Of a stretch of DNA of 64,000 nucleotides, positions 9,032 to 18,004 are shown in pieces; within the stretch, counting starts at the first letter, position 1; each line of letters begins with the position of its first letter. The stretch is from an uncultured Alphaproteobacteria bacterium (GTDB lineage: Bacteria; Pseudomonadota; Alphaproteobacteria; HIMB59). The notes beneath the pieces are model-generated. The model saw nothing but the letters and a program-made list of their open reading frames with translations. It did not search any database and was not told the DNA's origin. The DNA lies in assembly GCA_902530745.1 (NCBI GenBank), contig CACABO010000001.1, positions 150,487-214,486 of the forward strand, written 5' to 3'. Both the position numbers and the translations under genes were made by a program.

Positions 9032-9745
9032 ATGAATATTGAAATATCACTTGAAGATCTTTTAAAGAATGGCTCACACTTTGGCCATAATAAAAAAAGG
9101 TGGAATCCAAAAATGGAAAAGTTCATTTATGGTGAAAAAAATGGAACTCATATTTTAGATCTGAGAAAGTCACTCCCTTTAATTGAAAATGCTTTGAAAT
9201 TTGCATATGAGTCATCTAAAAATAGTAAGAAATTTTTATTTGTATCTACAAAAAAACAGCATAGTGAAATTATTGAGAATATTGCAAAAGAAACTAATAA
9301 TTACTTTGTTAATTTTAGATGGCTAGGCGGTATGATTACGAATTGGAATACTGTAAAGAATTCTATCAACACCCTAAATAATTATGAAAAAATTTTAAAC
9401 TCTGATGAGACAGTATTTACAAAAAAAGAACTATCAGATATTGAAAAAAAGAAAATTAGATTAGATAAGACCTTAGGAGGAATTGTTGATATGAAAACAA
9501 TTCCTGATGTAATTTTTATTATCGATACTAACAGAGAGCATATTGCTGTATTAGAGGCTAAAAAGTTAGGTATACCAATTATTGGTATTGTAGACACTAA
9601 TTGTGACCCAGATATTATTGATTATCCCATTCCAGCAAATGACGATGGAGTAAAATCAGTACAATTCATACTTGAAAATTTTAAAAAGGTCTTAGTAATA
9701 AATGAGGAAACTACCTCTATGGAGTCTACAGGTAAAAATGAGTAG
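9032..9745 (+). CDS. rpsB: 30S ribosomal protein S2
   Basis: Small-subunit ribosomal protein, 237 residues. Typical S2 features: an N-terminal LLKNGSHFGHNKKRWNPKM segment, KFLFVSTKKQ, NFRWLGGMITNW and, near the C-terminus, GIPIIGIVDTNCDPD. GGAGG lies 4 nt before the ATG and takes part in the leader fold described at 8969-9031, so expression is probably under feedback by S2. It is first in the rpsB-tsf-pyrH-frr cluster, the standard bacterial order, and overlaps tsf by 8 bp. Confidence 0.97.
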   Translation: MNIEISLEDLLKNGSHFGHNKKRWNPKMEKFIYGEKNGTHILDLRKSLPLIENALKFAYESSKNSKKFLFVSTKKQHSEIIENIAKETNNYFVNFRWLGGMITNWNTVKNSINTLNNYEKILNSDETVFTKKELSDIEKKKIRLDKTLGGIVDMKTIPDVIFIIDTNREHIAVLEAKKLGIPIIGIVDTNCDPDIIDYPIPANDDGVKSVQFILENFKKVLVINEETTSMESTGKNE

Positions 9746-10610
9746 TATGGAATTAATAAAAAAGCTAAGAGATAGCACGGGAAGTGGTATTGTAGATTGC
9801 AAAAAGGCTCTATCTGAAAACAACAATGATATTGAAGCAGCTGTTAAATGGTTAAGAGAAAAAGGTATTCTTAAAGCACAAAAAAAACAAGATAGAGAGA
9901 CAAATGAAGGTGTTGTTTCTTTTTATAACAATATATCAAATTCAGAATTTACTGTTTGTAAAATTAAGTGTGAAACTGATTTTGTTGCTAAAAATGACGA
10001 TTTTTTAAGCTTTGCAGAAACACTAACTAAAGCAATTCACCAAAATAAAAATATTAAAAATCATGGAACTTACGATGATTTAAATGATTTAAAAATTGAT
10101 GATAAATCTCTAAGTGACTTTTTAACTGAGCTTATTTCTAAAATTGGTGAAAACATACAAATTATCTCTTATAAAAAGTATTTATCAGATAGTTCAATTT
10201 TTATTTCTTATCTTCACAATAAATATAATTCAAATTGCTCTAAAATTGCATCTGTAGTTGAGATTTCTTCAGATAACCAGAAATCTGCATTAAAACTAGT
10301 TGATGAATTAAAAGTTATTGCAATGCAAGTATCTGCAATGAAACCTATGGGAATAGATCAAAACTCAATAAACTCTAAAATTTTAGATGATGAAAAAGAT
10401 ATTATTTTAAAACAAATGACTAATATACCTGATGATAAAAAGGAGCAAATCATTAATGGAAAATTAAATAAATTTTTAAAAGAAAATACATTATTAGGAC
10501 AAGCACTGATAACAGATCCAAAAATGAGTGTAAGTTCTTTTTTGAGCGAGGTTTCAAAAAATAATAATATTAGCCTTAACATTGTATCGATGGATTTATA
10601 TACTATCTAA
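9738..10610 (+). CDS. tsf: Translation elongation factor Ts
   Basis: Nucleotide exchange factor for EF-Tu. The protein begins with a UBA-like helix bundle (ELIKKLRDSTGSGIVDCKKAL), followed by the conserved CETDFVAKND contact segment and a core domain. The frame is open further upstream (to 9702), but the ATG at 9738 gives a start matching the family and a normal 290-residue length; 9747 is a possible alternative. It overlaps rpsB by 8 bp, and pyrH starts 4 nt after its stop. Confidence 0.95.
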   Translation: MSSMELIKKLRDSTGSGIVDCKKALSENNNDIEAAVKWLREKGILKAQKKQDRETNEGVVSFYNNISNSEFTVCKIKCETDFVAKNDDFLSFAETLTKAIHQNKNIKNHGTYDDLNDLKIDDKSLSDFLTELISKIGENIQIISYKKYLSDSSIFISYLHNKYNSNCSKIASVVEISSDNQKSALKLVDELKVIAMQVSAMKPMGIDQNSINSKILDDEKDIILKQMTNIPDDKKEQIINGKLNKFLKENTLLGQALITDPKMSVSSFLSEVSKNNNISLNIVSMDLYTI

Positions 10611-10614
10611 TATT

Positions 10615-11334
10615 ATGTATAAAAATATCATGTTAAAGATATCTGGAGAGTCTTTAGCAGGATCAAATGAACATGGTTTTGATTTCGATATTTTAAACGA
10701 ACTTTCAAACAGTATCAAAATACTGAAATCTAAAAACCTTAAAATCTCAATAGTTTTGGGTGGTGGTAATTTTATTAGAGGCTCATCTTTTTCAAATGGA
10801 GTAGTTGATAGAGTAACTTCAGATTATATGGGCATGTTGGGAACCGTAATAAATTCATTGGCTTTACAATCTAATCTTAAAAAACTAGGAGTAGACTCAA
10901 GAGTAATGACAGCAATTAGTATTAATCGTGTAGCTGAACCATATATTAAAAATAAAGCATCGAGTCATTTAGATAAAAATAGAGTTGTAATTTTTGCATC
11001 TGGAACAGGAAACCCATTTTTTTCAACTGATACAGCTGCAGTTCTAAGAGCCTCTGAAATGAAATCGGATATAATCTTAAAGGGAACAAAAGTTGACGGG
11101 ATTTATGATAAAGATCCAATAAATAATCCAGATGCAAAAAAAATAAAAAATATATCTTTCTCAGATTACTTGAACAAAGATATAAAAGTCATGGATGCTA
11201 CTGCAATTAGCTTAGCCAAAGATAGATCTTTGCCAATAATAATTTTTTCTATTTTAAAAAGTTCAAATATAATTGATATAATAGAAGGAAAAGGTTCATA
11301 CTCAATTATTAATGATAATGAAAATGTTCAATAA
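10615..11334 (+). CDS. pyrH: UMP kinase (hexameric, bacterial type)
   Basis: Phosphorylates UMP to UDP in pyrimidine nucleotide synthesis. The 239-residue amino acid kinase-fold protein shows KISGESLAGS near the N-terminus, GGGNFIRGS, a central FASGTGNPFFSTDTAAVLRA segment and KVDGIYDKDP, all diagnostic for bacterial PyrH. The ATG at 10615 is preferred over an upstream TTG at 10582 because YKNIMLKISGE aligns with the usual family start. It sits between tsf and frr as in most bacteria and overlaps frr. Confidence 0.96.
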   Translation: MYKNIMLKISGESLAGSNEHGFDFDILNELSNSIKILKSKNLKISIVLGGGNFIRGSSFSNGVVDRVTSDYMGMLGTVINSLALQSNLKKLGVDSRVMTAISINRVAEPYIKNKASSHLDKNRVVIFASGTGNPFFSTDTAAVLRASEMKSDIILKGTKVDGIYDKDPINNPDAKKIKNISFSDYLNKDIKVMDATAISLAKDRSLPIIIFSILKSSNIIDIIEGKGSYSIINDNENVQ

Positions 11335-11875
11335 AAGTAATTGTTCAACAGAAATGGAGGCTAGCATCAATGCTCTATCAAATGAGCTTAAAAATATTAG
11401 AACTGGCAGGGTTTCTCCTGATATTCTCAAAAATATTGTTGTAGATAGTTATGGTACAAAAACACAACTTACTCAACTATCAAATATTAACAATCTAGAT
11501 AATATGACACTTAATGTAAATGTTTGGGATTTATCGCTTATAAAAGTAATTGAAAAATCAATTTTAGACTCTAATTTGGGTGTGACACCGCAGAGTGATG
11601 GGAATAATATTTTATTAAAGTTTCCAGAATTATCAGCTGAAAGAAGAAAAGATTTAGTAAAAATTGTTTCAGAGATTTCTGAAAAATTTAAAGTATCAAT
11701 AAGAAATATTAGAAGAAAATATCTTGATGAAATTAAAAGCCAAGAAAAAGAAAAGTTACTTTCAATTGATGAAAGTAAAAAACACCAAGACGATGTTCAA
11801 AAAATTACTGATTCATCAATTAAAAATATTGAAAATTTAACAGAGTTAAAAGAAAAAGAAATATTAAAAGTATAA
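11312..11875 (+). CDS. frr: Ribosome recycling factor
   Basis: Splits post-termination ribosomes together with EF-G. About 185 residues with the conserved LRTGR-type segment (NIRTGRVSPDIL), the central YGTKTQLTQLSNI beta domain, PELSAERRKDLVK and a long C-terminal helix (VSIRNIRRKYLDEIK onward). Three in-frame ATGs at 11312, 11318 and 11324 all overlap the pyrH end and none has a clear Shine-Dalgarno; the first is given, but 11324 (183 residues) is equally possible. uppS begins one nucleotide after the stop. Confidence 0.94.
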   Translation: MIMKMFNKSNCSTEMEASINALSNELKNIRTGRVSPDILKNIVVDSYGTKTQLTQLSNINNLDNMTLNVNVWDLSLIKVIEKSILDSNLGVTPQSDGNNILLKFPELSAERRKDLVKIVSEISEKFKVSIRNIRRKYLDEIKSQEKEKLLSIDESKKHQDDVQKITDSSIKNIENLTELKEKEILKV

Positions 11876-11876
11876 T

Positions 11877-12548
11877 TTGATAAATAAAATTAATCATATT
11901 ACATTTATAATGGATGGTAATAATAGATGGTCAATAAAAAATAAAAGATCTAAGTATGACTCATATAAAAATGGGGCAAAAAAATTAATAGAAATTACAA
12001 AATTTATATTTGATAATTACGACATTAATTATGTATCAGCCTTTGCTCTATCGAAGCACAATTTTAAAAGGGGTTCATCAATAATTAATATTATTGAAAA
12101 AGTATTGAATGATTTTTTAACTCATAATCTCAATAAAAGTAATTTTAATTTTAGATTTTCTTTTAGAGGTGATTTAACATTTCTTCCTAAAAAAATATTT
12201 AAAGGAATAAAAGATTTAGAAAAAATTAATATAAAATCTAAAAAACAACTTATCATATATTTAAATTATAGTGGTAAAGAAGATATTATTTCTGCTGCAA
12301 AATCTTTAAAAAAAATCAATAAAATCAATGAAATTACATATAGAAAAAATCTTAAATCCTCTAATATACCTGACCCCGATATGTTAATAAGATCTGGAGG
12401 TTATCAAAGATTAAGTGATTTTTTATTATATCAAATTTCATTTACAGATTTTTTTTTCACGAAAACTCTCTGGCCTGACATAAAAAAATCTCAAATAAAG
12501 AAATATATCTATCAATTTAAATATTTAGAACGAAAATTTGGTTTCTGA
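11877..12548 (+). CDS. uppS: Undecaprenyl diphosphate synthase (divergent)
   Basis: Makes the C55 lipid carrier for peptidoglycan and LPS by cis-prenyl chain elongation. The 223-residue protein has the substrate motif FIMDGNNRW (10-18, catalytic D13), a divergent AFALSKHNFKR where most enzymes have a FSxENWxR segment, RSGGYQRLSDF (around 172-182) and TLWPDI near the end. The usual Mg-binding glutamate before the WPD motif is D191, and the usual GE-x-R glutamate is Y176. The start is TTG with no strong Shine-Dalgarno. The frr-uppS-cdsA-dxr context makes the assignment firm; whether catalysis or chain length differs cannot be read from sequence. Confidence 0.88.
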   Translation: MINKINHITFIMDGNNRWSIKNKRSKYDSYKNGAKKLIEITKFIFDNYDINYVSAFALSKHNFKRGSSIINIIEKVLNDFLTHNLNKSNFNFRFSFRGDLTFLPKKIFKGIKDLEKINIKSKKQLIIYLNYSGKEDIISAAKSLKKINKINEITYRKNLKSSNIPDPDMLIRSGGYQRLSDFLLYQISFTDFFFTKTLWPDIKKSQIKKYIYQFKYLERKFGF

Positions 12549-13248
12549 TTTTAGTAGAATTTATATAGGGTCTTTAATATTAATCCTTTTAATTATCTCG
12601 TATTTTTTAAATCTCGATTATTTAATTTTATTATTAATTACATTATTAGCATTCTATGATTTACGTAAATCGAAATTAATTAGAAATATAAATGATTTAT
12701 TTTTATCGTTTCTTTTTTTATCCATTATTTGCCTTGTTGGTATTAAATTTAATTTAATTAATTATATAAATATTTTATTTATAGTTTTGATATTTATCAT
12801 TTTGCTAAAAAAAAATTTTTATCAACGGTATTTATTTACAATAACAATTATAATTTTTCTTTTTAATTTTTATGAAATAATTAATCATGATAGAGAATTG
12901 TTATATTTTATAATATTTATTTCGTTTTTAAATGACACATTGGCATATATTTTTGGCAATTTAATTAAAGGTCCTTTGATCTTACCTTCAATTAGTCCTA
13001 AAAAAACTATATCAGGAACTTTAATATCATTTTTAGCTACATTTGCTGTCATTTATATTTTAAGTTACCCTTTATATCTCTCAATTATATTGTCAATATC
13101 ATTATTTATAGGTGATATTTTTTTTTCTTTTGTCAAAAGAACTAACAATCTTAAAGACTTTTCAAATATTTTAAAAGGTCACGGGGGAGTCTTAGATAGA
13201 TTAGATAGTATGTTTTTTTTTACTATAATCATTAGTTATCATTTATGA
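12538..13248 (+). CDS. cdsA: Phosphatidate cytidylyltransferase (CDP-diglyceride synthase)
   Basis: Integral membrane enzyme that activates phosphatidic acid with CTP for phospholipid synthesis. The 236-residue protein is almost entirely hydrophobic, with about seven predicted helices, and ends with the CDS signature SFVKRTNNLKDFSNILKGHG followed by GVLDRLD. SPKKTISG in the middle is the second conserved segment. The start is TTG at 12538 inside the end of uppS (11 bp overlap), without a clear Shine-Dalgarno. It is somewhat shorter than the E. coli protein (285) through fewer N-terminal residues. It ends in an ATGA overlap with dxr. Confidence 0.92.
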   Translation: MVSDFSRIYIGSLILILLIISYFLNLDYLILLLITLLAFYDLRKSKLIRNINDLFLSFLFLSIICLVGIKFNLINYINILFIVLIFIILLKKNFYQRYLFTITIIIFLFNFYEIINHDRELLYFIIFISFLNDTLAYIFGNLIKGPLILPSISPKKTISGTLISFLATFAVIYILSYPLYLSIILSISLFIGDIFFSFVKRTNNLKDFSNILKGHGGVLDRLDSMFFFTIIISYHL

Positions 13249-14345
13249 ATAAAAATCCAAAAATTTTAATAATAGGTTCAACTGGTGAATTAGGCACCAA
13301 ATTACTAAAATATTGCAATAATAAAAAAATTAGTATTACTGCTATTACGGGTTTCAATAATGTTAAAAAACTAAAATTGCAAAAAAACAAATTTAAAATT
13401 AAATACAGTTTTTTATTAAGTAAAAAATTAGACCAGTTAAATTTTCAAAATTTTTTGACAACTAAAAAAATAGATTTGGTCTATTTTTTAGATTTTGGTT
13501 ACAGGTCAATTGTTTATGCAGATTTATTTTTGAAAAATAATAAAAATTCATATTTAGCAATCGCTAATAAGGAAATGATTTTAGCTGGGGGAAATTTATT
13601 AATTAAAAAAATTCTTAAAACAAAAAATAACCTTATTCCTTTAGACTCAGAGCACTTCTCACTATTCAATTATAATTTAAAAAACGAAAATATAAAAAAA
13701 ATATATATCACAGCCTCTGGTGGGCCATTTTACTTTAATAAAAAAATAAATATTAATAGGGCGACACTTAAAGAAGTTCTATCTCATCCTAAATGGAAAA
13801 TGGGTATAAATAACTCTATCGATTCATCAAATTTTATAAATAAAATATTAGAAATGTATGAGCTTTCAGTTATTTTTGATGTTGATCTAAAAAAAATTGA
13901 TTTTTTAATTTCACCTGAGGCTTATGTGCATAGTGTAATTTTAAATAAAGATAACACTGTAAATATAAATTGCTTTGAAAATGATATGTTGATAACTCTT
14001 ATTAAACCTTTACAGTTTTTTTATCCTAATTTGCATTTGAAATATAATGAAAAATTTATGATTCCTAGAAAATTGAAATTAGAAAAATTTAACGATCGTA
14101 GATTTAAAATTATAAAATATTTAGATACATTAAAAAAATTTACACACTCTCAGCAAATTAGTTTAATGCTTTTGAATAATGTTGCTCAAAAAAAATATCT
14201 AAAATCAGAAATTAAATATAACGATATTGTTGATTATATAATGACAAATTTAAAAAAATTAAATTTTAATTCTAAATTTAATTCATTCAATGATACGATA
14301 AAATATATTAATTTTATTAAAAAAAATTATGATAAGCAGAATTAA
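13245..14345 (+). CDS. dxr: 1-deoxy-D-xylulose 5-phosphate reductoisomerase
   Basis: Second enzyme of the MEP isoprenoid pathway (the later ispD and ispF steps are encoded at 41514-42653). The 366-residue protein has the NADPH site GSTGELGT near the N-terminus, IANKEMILAGG, the metal-binding PLDSEHFSLF, TASGGPF, and SHPKWKMGINNSIDSSNF with downstream SPEAYVHSV. It is slightly short (family about 390) through trimmed loops. It overlaps cdsA by 4 bp and bamA by 17 bp. In many alphaproteobacteria the site-2 protease gene rseP lies between dxr and bamA; there is no room for it here. Confidence 0.95.
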   Translation: MNKNPKILIIGSTGELGTKLLKYCNNKKISITAITGFNNVKKLKLQKNKFKIKYSFLLSKKLDQLNFQNFLTTKKIDLVYFLDFGYRSIVYADLFLKNNKNSYLAIANKEMILAGGNLLIKKILKTKNNLIPLDSEHFSLFNYNLKNENIKKIYITASGGPFYFNKKININRATLKEVLSHPKWKMGINNSIDSSNFINKILEMYELSVIFDVDLKKIDFLISPEAYVHSVILNKDNTVNINCFENDMLITLIKPLQFFYPNLHLKYNEKFMIPRKLKLEKFNDRRFKIIKYLDTLKKFTHSQQISLMLLNNVAQKKYLKSEIKYNDIVDYIMTNLKKLNFNSKFNSFNDTIKYINFIKKNYDKQN

Positions 14346-16575
14346 GTTTTTACATAAATTTATCTTTTTTGTTTTTTTAATATTTTCTTTTAAATTGCAT
14401 TCCTCTAATTTGATTATCAATGGACTTTCAAAATTAAGTTTAGAAGATCTTCAATCCTTAACTAGTTTAGATATAGAAAAAAAATCTTTTACTGATAATG
14501 AAATAAATAAAATAATCTTTGATTTATATAAATCAGACTTAATTTATGACATTATATTAAATAAAGAAGAAAATATTTTTTATCTAACTATTGACGAAAA
14601 TAGATTAGTTGAAAATATTTATATAAATGGCAATGTTCGTATTGATGATGAGTTAATAATTGAAAATCTTTCTGCAAAAAAAAATACATTTTTAAATAGA
14701 GATAAAATAAAAAATGATATTGATTTAATAAAAAATATTTATTTTTCAAAGGGTTTTAACAATGTTAATGTTGTTGTTTCTTCAGAAAAGTTTTCTAAAG
14801 ATAGAGTTAATTTAATTTACAATATTAATGAAGGTAAGATTTCTAAAATCAAAAGAATAAAATTTATAGGTAACGATACATATTCAGATAAGTATTTATC
14901 ATCATTAATTAATTCAAGATCACTTAGTTTTTATAATTTATTTACCTCTGGTTCAAATCTAAATACCGATAATTTTTACTTTGATGTCAACAAGTTAACT
15001 TCTCATTACAAGAGTAAAGGATTTTTTGACGTTAAAGTAAATTATGATATCTCTCAATCATATTCAAATTCTTACATTTTATCTTTTTACATAGATGAGG
15101 GTGAAAGAATAAAAATAGATGATATTTATTTTGAAGATCAAAACCAAGTAAGTGATGAGTATATCAGGAATTCTTATGATAAATTTATAAAAAAATTATC
15201 TAAAAATAACAATTTTTATGACAAATCTATTATTGATCAATTCCTAGCTAATTTAAATGAGAATTTAATCAAAAATAATAATTATAACTCTTTTTTTCAA
15301 GCTGACATTTTAATTCAAGATGGCATTAATTATCTAAAAGTATCTGAAAAAAAAGTAAAAACTGAAGTTATTAATTCAGTTTCAATTTATGGTAATGATA
15401 TTACAAAAGACAAAACAATTAGATCTAAATTAAATTTTCAGCCAGGTGATTATTTTAATAAAAATGTAATAGATATCACAAAAAAAAATCTATTAAGTTA
15501 TAAGTATATAAATAATTTAGATATCCAAAAAATTACTAATGATGGAATTGTAGATATTATTGTAGATATAGATGAAAATAAAAAAACTGGTCAAATAATG
15601 GCTGCTGGTTCATTTTCAGGAGATGTGGGTGCTGGTTTACAATTAGGCCTTAAAGATAATAATATATTTGGTTCTGGTAATAATTTAGACACAACATTTT
15701 TAATAAATGATGAGAATACTCGATTTAATATTTCTCTTAAACATTATCCTATAGTTTCATCAAAAATAAGTAATCAATATACAATATTTAATACTGAGAA
15801 AAATTTGAAGAATTCATTTGGTTTTGAATCTGAGGAACAAGGTGCATCATACTCATTAAACTTCGAATACAATGAGAGCATAGATGTATCCACTGGTTTA
15901 AGCTATAAGCACTCTAATAGACATTCTCCTTTAAAGAGCACATCATCTATTGATGATAATATTGGTAAATTTGATATTTATACAATTGATATTTCTTTAA
16001 AATATGACTCTACAAACGATTTTTTATATCCAACAAATGGTGCTTTAAATAGCATGTATATTGAATATTCACCAGATGGTATTTCAGATGACAATTACTT
16101 TAAGTTACTTTTAAGAAGTGATCTTTACCGTGAATTCAAAAATTCTGATAGATTTTTATTCTTATCAAATGACATAGGTCTTGCAGAGACCTCAAACAAT
16201 AAACTTAAAACAACTTATGCTTATAGTTTAGGGGGTTTAAATTTTAAGGGATTTGAATACAGAGGTATAGGCCCAAAGTCAGAAGGAATATATCTTGGAG
16301 GAAATAGATTTTTCACATCAACAGTAGGAATTGGTGGTTCATTTCTATTTGATGACAAAGACAATATAAGTACAAAATTATTTTACTCAGTAGGTTCATT
16401 ATGGGATAGTGACTATACTAGCCAAAATGATCTAAATTTAAGATCTTCAGTTGGTGTTTCTCTCGATGTTTTAACCGAAATAGGCCCCATATCTTTTTCT
16501 TACGCAATACCTATCGAAAAGAATAATCAAGATATAACCAGAGAATTTAATTTTACAATAGGAACTTCATTTTAA
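14329..16575 (+). CDS. bamA: Outer membrane protein assembly factor BamA
   Basis: Central pore protein of the beta-barrel assembly machine in the outer membrane. The 748-residue protein has an N-terminal hydrophobic signal sequence (about 8-25), POTRA repeats (about 25-350, seen as recurring ...I.GN....D..I segments) and a C-terminal 16-strand barrel ending in aromatic TIGTSF, the usual insertion signal. GLNFKGFEYRGIGP in the barrel matches the conserved loop region with RG. It overlaps dxr by 17 bp; lpxD follows after 6 bp. No skp/ompH gene intervenes. Confidence 0.95.
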   Translation: MISRIKFLHKFIFFVFLIFSFKLHSSNLIINGLSKLSLEDLQSLTSLDIEKKSFTDNEINKIIFDLYKSDLIYDIILNKEENIFYLTIDENRLVENIYINGNVRIDDELIIENLSAKKNTFLNRDKIKNDIDLIKNIYFSKGFNNVNVVVSSEKFSKDRVNLIYNINEGKISKIKRIKFIGNDTYSDKYLSSLINSRSLSFYNLFTSGSNLNTDNFYFDVNKLTSHYKSKGFFDVKVNYDISQSYSNSYILSFYIDEGERIKIDDIYFEDQNQVSDEYIRNSYDKFIKKLSKNNNFYDKSIIDQFLANLNENLIKNNNYNSFFQADILIQDGINYLKVSEKKVKTEVINSVSIYGNDITKDKTIRSKLNFQPGDYFNKNVIDITKKNLLSYKYINNLDIQKITNDGIVDIIVDIDENKKTGQIMAAGSFSGDVGAGLQLGLKDNNIFGSGNNLDTTFLINDENTRFNISLKHYPIVSSKISNQYTIFNTEKNLKNSFGFESEEQGASYSLNFEYNESIDVSTGLSYKHSNRHSPLKSTSSIDDNIGKFDIYTIDISLKYDSTNDFLYPTNGALNSMYIEYSPDGISDDNYFKLLLRSDLYREFKNSDRFLFLSNDIGLAETSNNKLKTTYAYSLGGLNFKGFEYRGIGPKSEGIYLGGNRFFTSTVGIGGSFLFDDKDNISTKLFYSVGSLWDSDYTSQNDLNLRSSVGVSLDVLTEIGPISFSYAIPIEKNNQDITREFNFTIGTSF

Positions 16576-16581
16576 TTATTT

Positions 16582-17571
16582 ATGCTACAATTTAGTAGAA
16601 AAAATTTTTTTCAAATAAAAAATGACATTAAATCAAATGATATTAAAGAACTAATTAAAAAAAGTAATTTTATTGAAGAAAAAATAAAATCAAATTTTGA
16701 ACTTTCAGAAATTTCATCTTTAGATAACTTAAGAAATCACTCAATAATTTTTTTAGAGGAAGATATTAAAGAAAGTCTATACAATATAGATGATATAATA
16801 ATCGTAACAAATAAATTAAACATATTTGAAAATAAAAATTACCAAAATACTATTTTTGTAAAAAATCTCAATGAAGCTTACAACAATATTATTAATTTTA
16901 TGTACATACACGAAGATTGTTTAGATTATGTTGATGAATTTGATTTATTAAATAACTCTTATATTTCTAAATCTGCTTTTGTCCATAATAGTTCAAAAAT
17001 ATTTAATAATTGTGTTATTGGTAGAGGTGTGGAAATTGGAAAAAACTGCATTATAAAAAATAATGTGGTAATTAAAAATTCAATAATAAAAGATAATGTT
17101 ACTATTTGTGATAATACTTCTATTGGAACAACTGGTTTTGGTTTTGATTTTAAAAATAGGGGTTCTTCAAATTTAAACCCTCAAATAGGTATTGTTATAA
17201 TTGATAATAATGTCCATATTGGATCATCATGTACAATAGATAGAGGTAAAATTGACTACACATATATAGGTAAAAATTCAATGATCGATAATTTGGTACA
17301 TATAGCTCATAATGTTCATATTGGTGACAATGCTTGCATAGCTGCGCAGACAGGTATATCCGGTAGCGTAATTATTGGTGATAATGTAACAATTGGTGGT
17401 CAAGTAGGTTTTGCTGGACATATTAATATAGGTCAAAATGTTGTGATTGCAGCAAAAAGTGGAGTAACTAAAAATATCAACGATAATTCTGTTGTTGCTG
17501 GTTTTCCTGCCATTGATATAAATAAATGGAAAAGAAATGTTATAAAAGGTAGAAAAAATGGACATCAATGA
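16582..17571 (+). CDS. lpxD: UDP-3-O-acylglucosamine N-acyltransferase
   Basis: Third step of lipid A synthesis: adds the second hydroxyacyl chain from acyl-ACP. The N-terminal domain (1 to about 110) is weakly conserved; residues about 115-310 form a left-handed beta helix of hexapeptide repeats. The catalytic histidine lies in HIAHNVHIG (240-248, probably H243). The 329-residue length is normal. It starts 6 bp after bamA and overlaps fabZ by 14 bp, the conserved bamA-lpxD-fabZ-lpxA order. Confidence 0.95.
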   Translation: MLQFSRKNFFQIKNDIKSNDIKELIKKSNFIEEKIKSNFELSEISSLDNLRNHSIIFLEEDIKESLYNIDDIIIVTNKLNIFENKNYQNTIFVKNLNEAYNNIINFMYIHEDCLDYVDEFDLLNNSYISKSAFVHNSSKIFNNCVIGRGVEIGKNCIIKNNVVIKNSIIKDNVTICDNTSIGTTGFGFDFKNRGSSNLNPQIGIVIIDNNVHIGSSCTIDRGKIDYTYIGKNSMIDNLVHIAHNVHIGDNACIAAQTGISGSVIIGDNVTIGGQVGFAGHINIGQNVVIAAKSGVTKNINDNSVVAGFPAIDINKWKRNVIKGRKNGHQ

Positions 17572-18004
17572 TATTCAAAAAATATTACCTCATCGTTATC
17601 CATTTTTATTAATTGATAGAATTATTGATTTTGAACCTGATATCTCAGCTCATGCTATAAAATGTGTATCTATAAATGAACCATTTTTTCAAGGACACTT
17701 CCCAGGAAGACCGCTTATGCCAGGAGTACTCGTAGTTGAAGCAATCGTTCAAGCAGCTTGCTTTACTGTCGCTATGAAATTAAAAGACTCAATGAAAAAT
17801 CCTGGTGTTTCATTTATGACTATTGATAAATGTAAATTTAGAAAACCAATTTTGCCTGGAGATGTTTTGAATCTAAAAGTAAATCGCATAAACAAAGTTA
17901 AAAATGTTTACAAATTTGAAGGTAAATGCCTTGTAAATGATGTTATACATGCTCAATGTATATTTTCAGCGATGATTCATGACGTCCCTGATTCACCCAA
18001 GTAG
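17558..18004 (+). CDS. fabZ: 3-hydroxyacyl-ACP dehydratase FabZ
   Basis: Dehydrates 3-hydroxyacyl-ACP in type II fatty acid synthesis and competes with LpxA/LpxD for hydroxyacyl-ACP. The 148-residue hot-dog-fold protein has HRYPFLLID (12-20) and the catalytic FQGHFPGRPLMPGVLVVEA segment (H47, E61). It is embedded between lpxD and lpxA with 14 and 26 bp overlaps, so the enzymes sharing this branch-point substrate are made from one transcript. Confidence 0.97.
   Translation: MDINDIQKILPHRYPFLLIDRIIDFEPDISAHAIKCVSINEPFFQGHFPGRPLMPGVLVVEAIVQAACFTVAMKLKDSMKNPGVSFMTIDKCKFRKPILPGDVLNLKVNRINKVKNVYKFEGKCLVNDVIHAQCIFSAMIHDVPDSPK

Noticed and set aside
17278..17568. 96-residue minus-strand frame antisense to lpxD
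   Set aside because: Shadow of repetitive beta-helix codons, isoleucine/asparagine/tyrosine-rich without domain signature.
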